64,000 nucleotides of DNA from Ruegeria arenilitoris. Lineage in GTDB: Bacteria > Pseudomonadota > Alphaproteobacteria > Rhodobacterales > Rhodobacteraceae. Where the stretch lies: contig NZ_WQHX01000006.1 in NCBI RefSeq assembly GCF_013035425.1, positions 1 to 64,000 of the forward strand, written 5' to 3'. The notes under the pieces were generated by a model that worked only from the letters and a program-made list of their open reading frames with translations, was not told the DNA's origin and did not search any database. The translations under genes were made by a program, and so were the position numbers. This document shows, piece after piece, positions 1 to 9,453 of this stretch. Position 1 is the first letter of the stretch; every line of letters begins with the position of its first letter.

Positions 1-3000
1 ATTTCGAAGCTTATGGTGACGCGACACTGGCCCTTGAATGGTCCGGTCCGGACAGCGAAGGCCGTCGTGAAGTAATTCAGGGCGACGCCCTGAATCACGT
101 CATCTATGATGATACTGGCACTGGTTCAGGTGATCCTGATTACGGAGACGGAAAGGATCAAGGTTCCGGCGGTGACGATACGTCTGGCGGTGATACTGGC
201 ACGGGAGAACCCGACCACGGCGATGGAATGGACAATGGCTCAGGCGGTGATGATACGTCTGGCGGTGATACCGGGACGGGTGATCACGACCACGGTGACG
301 GATCGGACCATGGCTCAGGCGGTGATGATACGTCTGGCGGTGATACTGGCACGGGAGAACCCGATCACGGTGACGGATCGGACCATGGCTCAGGTGGCGA
401 CGACACATCCGGTGGTGATACCGGAATGGGCGATCACGACCACGGTTCAGGCGGTGACGATACATCTGGAGGCGATACTGGCACGGGCGCACCCGACCAC
501 GGTGATGGCTCGGATCATGGCTCAGGTGATCACGATAGCCACAGCGGCGGCCATGTGCCTCCGCCGACAAGCCCAGCCGAAGTTGACGACTATGTTGCTG
601 CTGTGATGGCACAGCCCGAATCGCACGCGCATGGCGACGATGCGAGTCTTGCGAACGAACACATGGCCGTTCTGGACCTTGTGCCTCGCTCAGAGGCGAC
701 GCATGTGGCAGTCCGCGATGGAGACTGGTTCGATCCAAACACCTGGCATGAAGGACGCATTCCCGATGCAGGTGCTCAGGTTGTCATCCCAGAGTCGATT
801 TCAGTGCTGTATTCGGGGCAGAGCGATGCATCGCTGTTCACTGTTCGTGTGGATGGTGAATTGTCATTTGCCCACAACGCGAATTCAAAAATGCTGGTCG
901 ATACTATGGTAGTGTCCCCGACCGGCCGTTTGGAAATCGGTACCGAGGAAAACCCGATCGGTGCAAACTATGACGTAGAAATCGTCATAGCGAATAACGG
1001 CGACATTGATACAAGCTGGGACCCGATGCTTTTGTCTCGGGGCGTTATTTCGCACGGTGAAGTGGAAATTCACGGGGCGGAGAAAACGAGCTTTTTGGCG
1101 GTGTCCGATGCGCCGATGAGGGGCGACACTCAGATTAACCTGAGTGAGATTCCTGAAGGTTGGCAGGTTGGAGACACGATCGTTCTAACTGGTACCCATA
1201 AAGAAGGTTGGTACTGGGACAACGATGCCGGGGTAATGCGTCGCCACGACAGTCAGGATGAAGAGGTTGTAATTACCGCTATCAATGGCAACGTAATCAC
1301 GCTGGATCGAGCCCTGGAATATGATCACGACACGCCACGGGACGATCTTGCCGCTTATGTGGCCAATACATCGCGTAACGTTACATTTTCAAGCGAGGAC
1401 GGCGAAGACACTGCGGTTCATCACCGTGGGCATACGATGTTTATGCATTCGGACGACGTTGATGTTCGCTATGCTGCATTTGATGATCTAGGGCGGACTG
1501 ACAAATCTGTACCTGCATTTTCTGTTACCTCGCTTGACAGCGTCCAGTCAGATTCAAATATCCAGTCGCGCTATCCGTTCCACTTCCACAGAACAGGAAC
1601 AGAAGATCAGGAAAACCCTGCAATCGCAATTGGTAACTCTGTCACCGGCTCCCCGGGCTGGGGTTATGCCCATCATGACAGCCATGCGATATTCACTGAT
1701 AACGTAGCGTTCGATATCTTTGGTGCAGCATTCGTTGCAGAGGATGGTAATGAAACAGGTGTTTGGTCGCATAACATCGCGATCGATGTCGTTGGTGTTG
1801 GCTATACAGATGCGGCAGTTAAGGACGGGCCTGCAGTAGAACGTCATGACAATGGGCGAACCGGTGAGGGGTTCTTCTTTGCAGGACGGTTGGTTGAAGC
1901 GTCAGACAATGTTGCTGCAAATACGACCCATGGCTACGTCTGGATGACTCGTCAGCATCCGCGAGATCCCCTAAGCGATAATCTGGACCAACCGGAAATT
2001 GCTTATGGCAGCGATAGCATCCGTCTGGATGTTCCTCCAATTCAAGGATTTCACAACAACGAAGCGTTCGGCACTGAGGTTGGCTTGATTGTTATCAAAG
2101 CCAACCCCAATCAGGATCACGATGTTCGATCGGTCATGGATGGTTTCCTGAATTGGGAAACCTGGGAGGGCGTGAACCTTTCCTACACCTCGCATTACAC
2201 ATTAATTGACTTCGATATTTTGGCCACACAAAACGAAGAACTGCTCTTTGGCAGCGTCGGTTTTAATCTTGGTGGCAATGCTTTTGATGTCGTAGTTAAT
2301 GGTATGCGTGTGGAAGGTTTCCGCACAGGCGTCGATCTGGACCAGGAGTTCCACTTTGGCACAGATGGCGCCGATTATGACGACGTGTTCATCGATCTTG
2401 TACTTGTTGATAACGACAATAACTTTGTCGGTTTCAACTCATCTCGTCATTCTGTCATATCATCAGACGATCTTGTAGAAGGTCGCCTTGGCTTCGTGTT
2501 GGAGTCGGACACTGTACTGTCCGAAGGCGAGAGCCTTTTCCTTCGGGGACTAAAGACTGACTCGATCGGTAGTCGCGACCGCGAGTTTGCCGGTGATAGG
2601 CAAATTTTAGACTGGCACGAAGACATAGCGGCAATTATCGCGAACGACGGCTACTATAAAACCGAGTCGGGTCAGAATGTTGTTTTGATCGAAGATTTCG
2701 TCGCTGATCGTGCTACTGGGCAATTAATGAAGATGGCCCACGTTATCACGCTGGATATGACTGATGCGGAGATTGCCAATTCCTGGTCGATAAACCATTG
2801 GGGGGGCGCTCAGTACAACGGCATCATTTCTTTTGACAATGTGGCGCCGACAGCTCGCGACGATCTTGCATCTACAAGTGCCGGTAATGCGGTTCTTATC
2901 GATGTACTAAGCAACGACTCACACGTTGGCGGTGACGATATCCGCGTCGACGGATTGTCCACGACTCCCAACGGGAATGTGTATCTTCAGGACGACGGGC

Positions 3001-3119
3001 AGCTGCTTTATGTCCCCAACCCTGACTTCACAGGCATAGACAGCTTCGACTATTGGGCAGCTGATGAGGATGGCGACTTTTCGCAGGCAACTGTGACAGT
3101 AGAAGTCTTCGATCTCTAG
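1..3119 (+). CDS. Secreted G8-domain surface protein (5' end outside window)
   Basis: The reading frame is open from the first bases of the window, so the N-terminus is missing. The first ~35 visible residues (FEAYGDATLALEWSGPDSEG...) resemble the end of a PA14 domain. A Gly/Asp/His tandem repeat follows (162-518), then a G8 domain at about nt 700-955 (WFDPNTW, GRIPDAG, LEIGTEENPI). A long beta-rich stretch with many short His/Asn/Gly turns, like a right-handed beta-helix, comes next. The C-terminus (about nt 2840-3113; VAPTARDDLAST, LLYVPNPDFTGIDSFDY) looks like a cadherin/Big_9-type Ig-like domain. G8 proteins are extracellular and associated with polysaccharide binding or cleavage; CEMIP is the animal example. 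Placement beside an exopolysaccharide locus suggests a secreted matrix protein. Enzymatic activity is not shown by the sequence. Confidence 0.85.
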   Translation, partial: FEAYGDATLALEWSGPDSEGRREVIQGDALNHVIYDDTGTGSGDPDYGDGKDQGSGGDDTSGGDTGTGEPDHGDGMDNGSGGDDTSGGDTGTGDHDHGDGSDHGSGGDDTSGGDTGTGEPDHGDGSDHGSGGDDTSGGDTGMGDHDHGSGGDDTSGGDTGTGAPDHGDGSDHGSGDHDSHSGGHVPPPTSPAEVDDYVAAVMAQPESHAHGDDASLANEHMAVLDLVPRSEATHVAVRDGDWFDPNTWHEGRIPDAGAQVVIPESISVLYSGQSDASLFTVRVDGELSFAHNANSKMLVDTMVVSPTGRLEIGTEENPIGANYDVEIVIANNGDIDTSWDPMLLSRGVISHGEVEIHGAEKTSFLAVSDAPMRGDTQINLSEIPEGWQVGDTIVLTGTHKEGWYWDNDAGVMRRHDSQDEEVVITAINGNVITLDRALEYDHDTPRDDLAAYVANTSRNVTFSSEDGEDTAVHHRGHTMFMHSDDVDVRYAAFDDLGRTDKSVPAFSVTSLDSVQSDSNIQSRYPFHFHRTGTEDQENPAIAIGNSVTGSPGWGYAHHDSHAIFTDNVAFDIFGAAFVAEDGNETGVWSHNIAIDVVGVGYTDAAVKDGPAVERHDNGRTGEGFFFAGRLVEASDNVAANTTHGYVWMTRQHPRDPLSDNLDQPEIAYGSDSIRLDVPPIQGFHNNEAFGTEVGLIVIKANPNQDHDVRSVMDGFLNWETWEGVNLSYTSHYTLIDFDILATQNEELLFGSVGFNLGGNAFDVVVNGMRVEGFRTGVDLDQEFHFGTDGADYDDVFIDLVLVDNDNNFVGFNSSRHSVISSDDLVEGRLGFVLESDTVLSEGESLFLRGLKTDSIGSRDREFAGDRQILDWHEDIAAIIANDGYYKTESGQNVVLIEDFVADRATGQLMKMAHVITLDMTDAEIANSWSINHWGGAQYNGIISFDNVAPTARDDLASTSAGNAVLIDVLSNDSHVGGDDIRVDGLSTTPNGNVYLQDDGQLLYVPNPDFTGIDSFDYWAADEDGDFSQATVTVEVFDL
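162..518 (+). repeat. In-frame 75-bp tandem repeat (Gly/Asp/Ser/His-rich linker)
   Basis: Four near-identical 75-bp units start at 162, 237, 312 and 444. A shortened 57-bp unit starts at 387. Each full unit encodes about GSGGDDTSGGDTGTG followed by E/D/A-P/H-DHGDGSDH. The units differ by single substitutions, and the short unit lacks the last six codons. It forms a flexible acidic, possibly metal-binding, linker between the PA14-like end and the G8 domain. Whole-codon units mean copy number can change without loss of frame. Confidence 0.9.
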
Positions 3120-3132
3120 GTCAGAAATCTAA

Positions 3133-3160
3133 GCGCCCGGGTAAGAAAAGGCTCGGGTGC
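3133..3160 (+). terminator. Probable terminator hairpin of the G8 gene
   Basis: Nine-base arms GCGCCCGGG (3133-3141) and CTCGGGTGC (3152-3160) pair with two G-U wobbles around a 10-nt loop, 13 nt after the stop codon. The following ATTCTATTTG is only moderately T-rich, so this is a plausible but not perfect intrinsic terminator. Confidence 0.5.
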
Positions 3161-3212
3161 ATTCTATTTGTTTCAAACTAAAATCTGGGGAAGTGGAACT
3201 GATGTTCCTAGA

Positions 3213-3422
3213 TCAGGATTTTTCCGAGCTGGAAAAAACATGCATCTGTTGAAGCGTACCAGCCTTTGCAAAAAATGGTCGTGCGGCCAGTAAGCCCAAT
3301 AGTGCAACTATTCCGATACCAGAATAAGTAGATAGCGCGATCCAGCCCCCGAACCCAGCCAGCAATACTGAGCTACCCGCGAGAAGGCCGCAGAAAATAG
3401 CTATACACAAAGCGCCTAACAC
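3213..3422 (-). CDS. Small two-helix membrane protein, paralog of the one at 18190-18402
   Basis: A 69-aa protein with a GTG start and two hydrophobic segments (about residues 3-23 and 28-47) split by GGWIALSTYSGIG, followed by a short polar tail. Residue by residue it aligns with the 70-aa protein at 18190-18402, sharing the pattern G-x-L-A-(x)n-W-I-A-L-x-x-Y-x-x-I-G. That similarity argues both are real genes despite their size. No family is recognised. The location at the outer edge of the polysaccharide locus suggests a role tied to export or envelope, but this is inference. A GGGA about 8 nt upstream could serve as ribosome binding site. Confidence 0.55.
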   Translation of the reverse strand: MLGALCIAIFCGLLAGSSVLLAGFGGWIALSTYSGIGIVALLGLLAARPFFAKAGTLQQMHVFSSSEKS

Positions 3423-3839
3423 AGTCGAGTTCCCGCCTCAAAGATAGAGTAGTTTGATATTTATAAAAAAGCATGCATGGCTCGCTGGAACAGAGTCAAG
3501 TTGCCAGGTGTCAAAAACGAGCGGTGGGCTGCTGACGTCCGGCGAGTCTCCGCTTATGGCTTTCCCAAAAGCAGTACTTTTCAATTTCTACAGGCAAAGT
3601 GGTTTACCAATTGCGGCACTTCCCGCACCCTTAAGTTGAACCTTTTTTAAAACCCAAGGCGCCAAGTTAAATTGCTTTGTCATCCGTATTTAGCAATTTG
3701 GTCTCAATGCCTTGATGAATTTAATGGCGAAATTTGGTAAACTGACTTAGGTTGCAGAAATTCAAGATGTGAGTGGCAGGCTGCAGCGGACGCGTTTAGG
3801 TTTTTCTGCCAGAAATGGGTTAATGGAAGGATCCTAAAG
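3423..3839. other. Intergenic region before the rhamnose operon, no gene seen
   Basis: About 417 bp between the divergent small membrane protein and rfbC. A 61-codon frame on the plus strand (3454-3639) has no ribosome binding site and no recognisable composition. The region presumably carries the rfbC promoter, but no convincing -35/-10 pair or operator was picked out. Confidence 0.5.
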
Positions 3840-4400
3840 ATGAAGGTGGAAGCCGCGCCGCTGTCAGGGCTGCTGATCCTGACTCCGACGCGTTTTAGCG
3901 ATGAACGTGGTTATTTTAGTGAAAGTTGGAACCTTAAACGTCTGAAACATCATGGAATAGAAATAGAGTTTGTTCAGGACAATCATTCGTTGTCCCGGCA
4001 GACCGGAACATTGCGCGGACTACATTTCCAGTCTCCGCCGCATGCACAGGACAAGCTTGTACGGTGTGCGCGCGGCGCTCTGTTCGATGTTGCAGTCGAT
4101 ATTCGCAAGGGCAGCCCAACATTCGGGAACTGGTTCGGTATCGAGTTGAGTGAGGAGAACGGTACGCAGCTTCTCGTTCCCAGAGGGTTTCTACATGGGT
4201 TTGTAACCCGCGCTCCGGATACTGAAATTTGTTATAAGTGCAGTGACTACTATGCGCCTGATTGCGACGGAGCGATCCGCTTCGATGACGGTGAGATCGG
4301 AATTGACTGGGGTCTGAACGGCTCTCCTGTCTTGTCTGGAAAAGATGCAGCGGCTCCAAGTCTCAGCGATTTTGACAGCCCGTTTGTTTGGGAGGGCTAG
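3840..4400 (+). CDS. rfbC: dTDP-4-dehydrorhamnose 3,5-epimerase
   Basis: A 186-aa cupin enzyme converting dTDP-4-dehydro-6-deoxyglucose to dTDP-4-dehydro-beta-L-rhamnose, third step of dTDP-L-rhamnose synthesis. Family marks include FSDERGYFSESWN, FVQDNHSLSRQTGTLRGLHFQ with the catalytic His, LVRCARGALFDVAVDIR and PRGFLHGFVT. Length is normal. It is the first gene of rfbC-B-D-A; rfbB follows after 3 bp, indicating co-transcription. It would supply rhamnose to the surface polysaccharide made by the rest of the locus. Confidence 0.95.
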   Translation: MKVEAAPLSGLLILTPTRFSDERGYFSESWNLKRLKHHGIEIEFVQDNHSLSRQTGTLRGLHFQSPPHAQDKLVRCARGALFDVAVDIRKGSPTFGNWFGIELSEENGTQLLVPRGFLHGFVTRAPDTEICYKCSDYYAPDCDGAIRFDDGEIGIDWGLNGSPVLSGKDAAAPSLSDFDSPFVWEG

Positions 4401-4403
4401 TCG

Positions 4404-5447
4404 ATGAAACTTCTGGTTACCGGCGGTGCGGGCTTCATTGGATCCGCGGTTGTGCGTCTTGCTATAGCCCGTGGGCACGAAGTGGTGAATGTCGATGCCC
4501 TGACGTATGCGGCGTGTCTAGACAACGTGGCTAGCGTTTCCGACAGTCCCTGCTACAAATTTATTCATGCCGACATCTGCGACCGCGCGGCGATGAATGC
4601 GGCTATTTCGGACCATCGGCCTGATATCGTTATGCATCTGGCGGCAGAAAGCCATGTGGACAGGTCCATTGATGGCCCCGACGCGTTTATAGAAACAAAT
4701 ATTACTGGGACTTACAGTTTGCTCGAAGCTGCGCGAACCTATTGGGCTCGGGCAGGCAAACCTGAAACTTTTCGGTTTCATCACATCTCAACCGATGAAG
4801 TGTTTGGTAGTTTGGGCGAAACGGGCCTGTTCACCGAAGATAGCCCTTACGATCCGCGCAGCCCATATTCGGCGTCAAAAGCGGCATCTGATCACTTGGT
4901 GAGAGCTTGGCATGAAACTTACGGTCTACCTGTTGTATTGACAAATTGTAGTAACAACTACGGTCCCTATCATTTTCCAGAAAAATTAATCCCTGTTGTT
5001 ATTTTGAATGCTCTGGCGGGTAAACCGCTACCGATCTACGGCACAGGTGCCAACGTACGCGATTGGCTTTTTGTCGAAGACCACGCGGATGCCTTGTTGC
5101 TTGTCGCTGAAAAGGGATTGCTCGGTCGCTGCTACAATATTGGGGGCAACAACGAACGCTCCAATCTGGAATTGGTCGAAAGCCTCTGCGCTATCTTGGA
5201 TGACTTGCGACCTCTACCCCGCGGCAGTTACTCGGACCAGATCACATTTGTGCCTGATCGCCCGGGTCACGATGCGCGCTATGCTATTGATGCGTCTAGA
5301 ATTCGCGACGAGCTGGGGTGGGTACCTTCAGTGACATTGGAACAGGGTCTTCGAATGACCGCCCAATGGTACTTGGATAATCCTGGTTGGTGGCAAGCTT
5401 TGCAGGGTCGGCACGGCGTCGGAGACAGGTTGGGAATGGCAAATTGA
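4404..5447 (+). CDS. rfbB: dTDP-glucose 4,6-dehydratase
   Basis: A 347-aa extended SDR enzyme that dehydrates dTDP-glucose with tightly bound NAD, second step of dTDP-rhamnose synthesis. The N-terminus has the Rossmann motif [23 protein letters not shown] carries the Thr/Asp/Glu catalytic set, and [15 protein letters not shown] holds the YxxxK pair. [17 protein letters not shown] is diagnostic. A GGGAGGG sequence precedes the ATG. Its product also feeds the WecE-type aminotransferase at 20861-22042, so this gene may serve two sugar branches. The stop codon overlaps the proposed TTG start of rfbD. Confidence 0.96.
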   Translation: MKLLVTGGAGFIGSAVVRLAIARGHEVVNVDALTYAACLDNVASVSDSPCYKFIHADICDRAAMNAAISDHRPDIVMHLAAESHVDRSIDGPDAFIETNITGTYSLLEAARTYWARAGKPETFRFHHISTDEVFGSLGETGLFTEDSPYDPRSPYSASKAASDHLVRAWHETYGLPVVLTNCSNNYGPYHFPEKLIPVVILNALAGKPLPIYGTGANVRDWLFVEDHADALLLVAEKGLLGRCYNIGGNNERSNLELVESLCAILDDLRPLPRGSYSDQITFVPDRPGHDARYAIDASRIRDELGWVPSVTLEQGLRMTAQWYLDNPGWWQALQGRHGVGDRLGMAN

Positions 5448-6295
5448 TTCTTGTCTTTGGGTCTTCGGGTCAGTTGGGGCGCGAACTGGCGGCGCTTCCG
5501 GACACAGAATGTTTGTCGAGAGAGGCTGGGGATCTCTCCGACCCCGCAATGTGCGCTTCGGTAATTTTGAAAAGTCGACCCGCCGCTGTAATTAATGCAG
5601 CGGCCTATACAGCCGTGGACACCGCTGAGCGCGAAGTTGACTTGGCAACGACGATCAATTGCGACGCGCCGCAGGCTATGGCTATTGCATGCGCAAAACT
5701 GAAAGTGCCGTTTGTGAGTGTTTCAACAGACTACGTGTTTGATGGAAGCGGGCAGGCGGCATGGCGTGTCGAGGATAAAACGCACCCGTTGGGCGTTTAT
5801 GGTCGGTCAAAACTGGCCGGTGAAAAAGCGGTTGCCGCAACTGATGCTCAATGGTTGATTTTGCGAACTTCGTGGGTTGTTTCGGCGCATGGTAGCAATT
5901 TTGTAAAGACAATGTTGCGCCTTGGATCGACCCTCGACGAACTGAATGTCGTGGCCGATCAGATCGGCGGCCCAACGCCGGCAAGGGATTTAGCCATTGC
6001 GTGTCATCGCATTGCGCATCTAATGCGCGAGGACCCTGACTTAAAAGGCATCTATCACTTTTCTGGTCGGCCATCGGTTAGTTGGGCGGATTTCGCACGC
6101 GAGATTTTCAGGCAGGCCAACTTGGACTGCCAGGTCAACGACATTCCGAGTTCAGACTATCCGACGCCCGCGACCCGACCCTTGAATTCGAGGCTGGACT
6201 GTGCGGATACTGAGCGGGATTTGTCGATTGCCCAACCAGATTGGAAATTGGGGTTGGCGGAAATTTTGATTGATCTAAAAGGATGTTATCAGTGA
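5444..6295 (+). CDS. rfbD: dTDP-4-dehydrorhamnose reductase
   Basis: Last enzyme of the pathway, reducing the 4-keto group to give dTDP-L-rhamnose. Shows [13 protein letters not shown] (nucleotide binding), [33 protein letters not shown] (YxxxK) and LRTSWVVS. No ATG fits the N-terminus. The best start is TTG at 5444, inside TTGA shared with the rfbB stop, giving 283 aa. A longer version from TTG 5387 would add 19 residues ([13 protein letters not shown]...) that do not look like this family. Overlap with both neighbours implies translational coupling. Confidence 0.93.
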   Translation: MILVFGSSGQLGRELAALPDTECLSREAGDLSDPAMCASVILKSRPAAVINAAAYTAVDTAEREVDLATTINCDAPQAMAIACAKLKVPFVSVSTDYVFDGSGQAAWRVEDKTHPLGVYGRSKLAGEKAVAATDAQWLILRTSWVVSAHGSNFVKTMLRLGSTLDELNVVADQIGGPTPARDLAIACHRIAHLMREDPDLKGIYHFSGRPSVSWADFAREIFRQANLDCQVNDIPSSDYPTPATRPLNSRLDCADTERDLSIAQPDWKLGLAEILIDLKGCYQ

Positions 6296-7167
6296 CCAAG
6301 CGTAAGGGTATCATTTTGGCCGGAGGTTCCGGTACCCGCCTTTACCCAATTACCGAAGGTCTTTCCAAACAGCTTTTGCCGATTTACGACAAGCCGATGA
6401 TCTATTATCCGCTGAGCGTCCTGATGTTGGGCGATATCCGCGAAATTTGCATCATTACGACACCGCAGGATCAGGCTCAGTTTCAACGCGCACTTGGGGA
6501 TGGCAGCCAATGGGGAATTTCACTGAGTTATGTGGTTCAACCCACCCCCGACGGCTTGGCCCAGGCATATATATTGGCCGAGGAATTTTTGGACGGTGCG
6601 CCGAGCGCGATGGTCTTGGGCGACAACATATTTTTCGGCCACGGCTTGCCAGAGTTGCTAGCCAAGGCAGATAATTCGTCTTTGGCGGCGACTGTTTTTG
6701 GCTACCACGTGAATGATCCGCAACGGTATGGAGTTGTGGATTTTGATGATCAAGATCGCGTCAGGGCTATTGTCGAGAAACCGTCGGTTCCGCCGTCAAA
6801 CTATGCGGTGACCGGTTTGTATTTTCTTGATGGAACTGCTCCGGAACGTGCGCGTCAGGTAATTCCCTCTGCACGGGGAGAGCTGGAGATCACTAGTCTG
6901 TTAGAGATGTATTTAGCGGAAGACCAATTGGATTTGCTGCGAATGGGACGCGGTTATGCCTGGCTGGATACTGGCACGCATGGCAGTCTGTTGGATGCAG
7001 GGAATTTTGTGCGAACCCTTCAGGATCGGCAAGGTCTGCAGACCGGATGCCCAGAGGAAATTGGTTACCTTAAAAGTTGGATTTCCCGAGAAGAACTCGC
7101 CAAACGGGCTCAAACTTTATCCAAGAATGGGTACGGCGAATACCTGTCCAACCTAATCGAACGGTGA
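6292..7167 (+). CDS. rfbA: Glucose-1-phosphate thymidylyltransferase
   Basis: First step of dTDP-rhamnose synthesis: dTTP plus glucose-1-phosphate to dTDP-glucose. Carries the signature GIILAGGSGTRLYPIT, then QLLPIYDKPMIYYPLSVLML, VLGDNIFFGHGL, FGYHVNDPQRYGVVDFD and WLDTGTHGSLLDA. The chosen start is GTG 6292, placed 9 nt after AAGGA and overlapping the rfbD stop. ATG 6283 would sit directly on the Shine-Dalgarno. About 291 aa, usual for the short RmlA type. Convergent with the lipoprotein gene 14 bp downstream. Confidence 0.95.
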   Translation: MTKRKGIILAGGSGTRLYPITEGLSKQLLPIYDKPMIYYPLSVLMLGDIREICIITTPQDQAQFQRALGDGSQWGISLSYVVQPTPDGLAQAYILAEEFLDGAPSAMVLGDNIFFGHGLPELLAKADNSSLAATVFGYHVNDPQRYGVVDFDDQDRVRAIVEKPSVPPSNYAVTGLYFLDGTAPERARQVIPSARGELEITSLLEMYLAEDQLDLLRMGRGYAWLDTGTHGSLLDAGNFVRTLQDRQGLQTGCPEEIGYLKSWISREELAKRAQTLSKNGYGEYLSNLIER

Positions 7168-7181
7168 CAGTTGTAGTGAAG

Positions 7182-8144
7182 CTATTGGGGGGGTACCCCG
7201 GTTGGCGCATAATTGGTGACCACGTCCCAAACGATTTTTTGCATCACACGCGCCGCGTCTGGTCCAGGTGAGTCCGCGTCGGAACCGTCTGCGCGCTTTA
7301 ACTCATATGGCAACCCGATGGGTGACTTCTGGTACAACACTGCGTAATGGGTAAGCGCCACCAAATATGCTCCCAAGTCGTTAAAGTGAATGTTGTCCTG
7401 TTCGCCATCTTCAGTTTTGGCAAACAGGTCCTCTTTCCCGTTCACCGGTCCAATACCGTTACTTTCATCCACTTCCCGTACGAACCTCGCAAAGACTTGG
7501 CCGGCGGGGATTACGTAAATCGGGTGTTGCATGTTCTCGTAGGCTAATGCGCGCCTCAAAATTTCAGTTTCCCAGTAGCGCTCCAGATCCAGGTCGAGGC
7601 GCTGCAACCACCCTTCTTCGTCCGTTAGTTCATGCCATGTTTCGTAAAGGTAAACTCGTAGTTCTGGGTTTGCCTCCCACCCTGCTTTTGCCCATCTGTG
7701 CAAGTAATCCGCGCTGTCCATGTACTTGATCGCGTCGCGAATTTCGACCATCTCGGTCACGACAAGAACGTTGTATTCTCCGGAGGACACAGCTTCGTGG
7801 GCGTCCCTATATTTTGGGTGATCGTTTTCTTTCTCAAAGCCGTAAATGGTTTCATCTTCTTCCCAATGGGCCTTTAGCGCGGTGCCCCATCCCTGCTGAC
7901 TGTTGTAACCGTGACCTTCGCCGGCCAACTGAGCCAGCATTTCTGGCATATCACGTCCAACCAAACTATGGCCGATGTGAAAAACCCGCTGTACATCAGA
8001 CGGAGCAGGGGCCGGTGTATTGTAAAGAGATTCGAACTCTGACTTGTCGATGGGTTTGGGGCCGCCGCATTTTGTCAATCCACTACAAGCAGCAAGCAGA
8101 AGTAATAGTAGTGGGGATCCAACGCGTTTTAGTTTTTTGAGCAT
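7182..8144 (-). CDS. SGNH-hydrolase-like lipoprotein
   Basis: A 320-aa protein beginning MLKKLKRVGS with a hydrophobic run and the lipobox LLLAAC, so it is likely exported and lipid-anchored. FHIGHSL resembles SGNH block I and DNIHFNDLGAYL resembles block V with the Asp...His pair, which suggests an esterase or acyl/acetyl-modifying fold. Family assignment rests on those two blocks only. It closes the minus-strand polysaccharide gene series and could modify the polymer with acyl groups; substrate unknown. Upstream in-frame starts (up to 8195) would place 17 charged residues before the signal sequence and are less likely. Confidence 0.7.
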   Translation of the reverse strand: MLKKLKRVGSPLLLLLLAACSGLTKCGGPKPIDKSEFESLYNTPAPAPSDVQRVFHIGHSLVGRDMPEMLAQLAGEGHGYNSQQGWGTALKAHWEEDETIYGFEKENDHPKYRDAHEAVSSGEYNVLVVTEMVEIRDAIKYMDSADYLHRWAKAGWEANPELRVYLYETWHELTDEEGWLQRLDLDLERYWETEILRRALAYENMQHPIYVIPAGQVFARFVREVDESNGIGPVNGKEDLFAKTEDGEQDNIHFNDLGAYLVALTHYAVLYQKSPIGLPYELKRADGSDADSPGPDAARVMQKIVWDVVTNYAPTGVPPQ

Positions 8145-8202
8145 GCCTAATCTCTTTCGGTCATGGGCCATTGTTCTAATAGAGGCGGAGGTCAAGCACC
8201 GC

Positions 8203-8221
8203 GATGTAGCGATGCTACATC
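8203..8221. promoter_or_regulatory. Perfect 8-bp inverted repeat between the lipoprotein and ExoY-like genes
   Basis: GATGTAGC-GAT-GCTACATC is an exact 8-bp inverted repeat with a 3-nt centre. It lies about 60 bp upstream of the lipoprotein start and 120 bp downstream of the ExoY-like stop. No U-tract follows on either strand, so it could be an operator for the lipoprotein gene or a mRNA stem-loop rather than a classical terminator. Confidence 0.5.
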
Positions 8222-8341
8222 TAACAAACAGAGATTTGCAGCAAGAGTATAGACCCGTTGCGAACGTTGGGGAAAAACACGCCAGAAATACCGCACCCCA
8301 TTACAAGCTGACGGTGCGAACTGAAGTGTAACCCAAAATTG

Positions 8342-9034
8342 CTAGTATCCGGTCGCGCGTACGACCACGCCGACAGTGGCGTAAAGAATACCGAGGTCCG
8401 TTTTAAGCGTAAGGTGCTCGGCATAGGATGTGTCAAATTCAGCGCGGCTGGCGAATGTGCTCGCATTCCGTTCCGAAACTTGCCAAGAGCCGGTGAGACC
8501 AGGGCGCAACTGAAAGTACGCTTCGCCTGGGTATAGCTTGCGTTGCTCCGGCATCATCGGGCGTGGCCCGACCAAACTCATTTCGCCAACTAATACGTTC
8601 CACAATTGAGGCAGTTCATCCAACGAAGTTTTGCGAAGAACGCGACCGAATTGAGTAATTCGAGGGTCGTTCTTGAGCTTTTGAGTCGCATCCCATTCGA
8701 GACGGGCCAGTGTGTTTTTTGACAAATACTCTTCAAGCAACACGTCGGCATTCGTTACCATCGTGCGCAATTTCCACATCGTGAACTCGCGCCCATTGCG
8801 ACCGATGCGGCGTTGTCCATAGAATGGATTCCCGCCGTCGCGCGCGATCAAAGCGGCCAAGATGATTATAAGGGGTAAAACAATCGGTGCCGCCAAAAGA
8901 ATGAACGCGACATCAAGTAGTCTTTTGAAAATTCTACCATAAAGCCGGGTTGAATTGGCTTTATTTTCACTCACTCGGGCTACGGCTTGATGCTTCCGCG
9001 GCTCGCTTGGAAAACTCGTATCCTGAATCGTCAT
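8342..9034 (-). CDS. Undecaprenyl-phosphate sugar-1-phosphate transferase (ExoY type)
   Basis: Initiates a repeat unit by moving a hexose-1-phosphate from a nucleotide sugar onto undecaprenyl phosphate at the inner membrane. One transmembrane segment (LLDVAFILLAAPIVLPLIIILAAL region) is followed by the cytosolic catalytic part: FYGQRRIGRNG, MWKLRTM, DPRITQFGRVLRKTSLDELPQ, LVGPRP and LRPGLTGSWQVS. It is the short ExoY form (about 230 aa) without the N-terminal helices of WbaP. The start at 9034 (MTIQD) is preferred; ATG 9073 is in frame and possible. The donor sugar, glucose or galactose, cannot be read; galE in the locus would fit galactose. Confidence 0.9.
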   Translation of the reverse strand: MTIQDTSFPSEPRKHQAVARVSENKANSTRLYGRIFKRLLDVAFILLAAPIVLPLIIILAALIARDGGNPFYGQRRIGRNGREFTMWKLRTMVTNADVLLEEYLSKNTLARLEWDATQKLKNDPRITQFGRVLRKTSLDELPQLWNVLVGEMSLVGPRPMMPEQRKLYPGEAYFQLRPGLTGSWQVSERNASTFASRAEFDTSYAEHLTLKTDLGILYATVGVVVRATGY

Positions 9035-9073
9035 TTTTTTACTTTCAAACCAAAGCCAAAAAGGCTTGACCAT

Positions 9074-9453
9074 TACGACACAAACTTCCGATGGTCCAAA
9101 AAACGACCCTCAGATCTACTCACAACAAGAAAGAGATAATAACTCTCGACAGCGTCGGCCCCCCTCTTTCACCCAATGACAGTACACCATTTACTCTAAC
9201 ACAACAAACCAACAGTGCCATCTTCTAATCAAATTTTCGCCTTATTCTATTTTAAGTTCTGTAATCTACATCTCATTGTTTCCAAATTTGGGCGCTGATC
9301 GTGTCTGAGTTGTGGTGGGGCTGGCATGGTCTATCTGCCAGCCGAACAATTTTTTGCACACTGTTACAGTCTGAGCACAGAGCGTAGAGAAAACTGTTCC
9401 AGCTATTTGGTCATTAGGGTTTGATGCCTTGGAAGAGTTGACCACCTTAATAC
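9074..9453. other. 380-bp intergenic region with a strong hairpin
   Basis: No convincing gene. A perfect inverted repeat GGCTGGCA (9319-9326) / TGCCAGCC (9336-9343) with a 9-nt loop lies about 110 nt past the Wzy-like stop. On the plus strand it is followed by six T, on the minus strand by no T-run, so it does not act as an obvious terminator of the minus-strand gene. A 63-codon minus frame (9266-9457) that starts at a TTG overlapping the upstream stop has no recognisable features. Confidence 0.5.

Noticed and set aside
100-738. A 212-codon minus-strand frame full of Arg/His/Tyr repeats
   Set aside because: It is the antisense shadow of the in-frame tandem repeat in the G8 gene; composition mirrors the repeat and there are no domain features.
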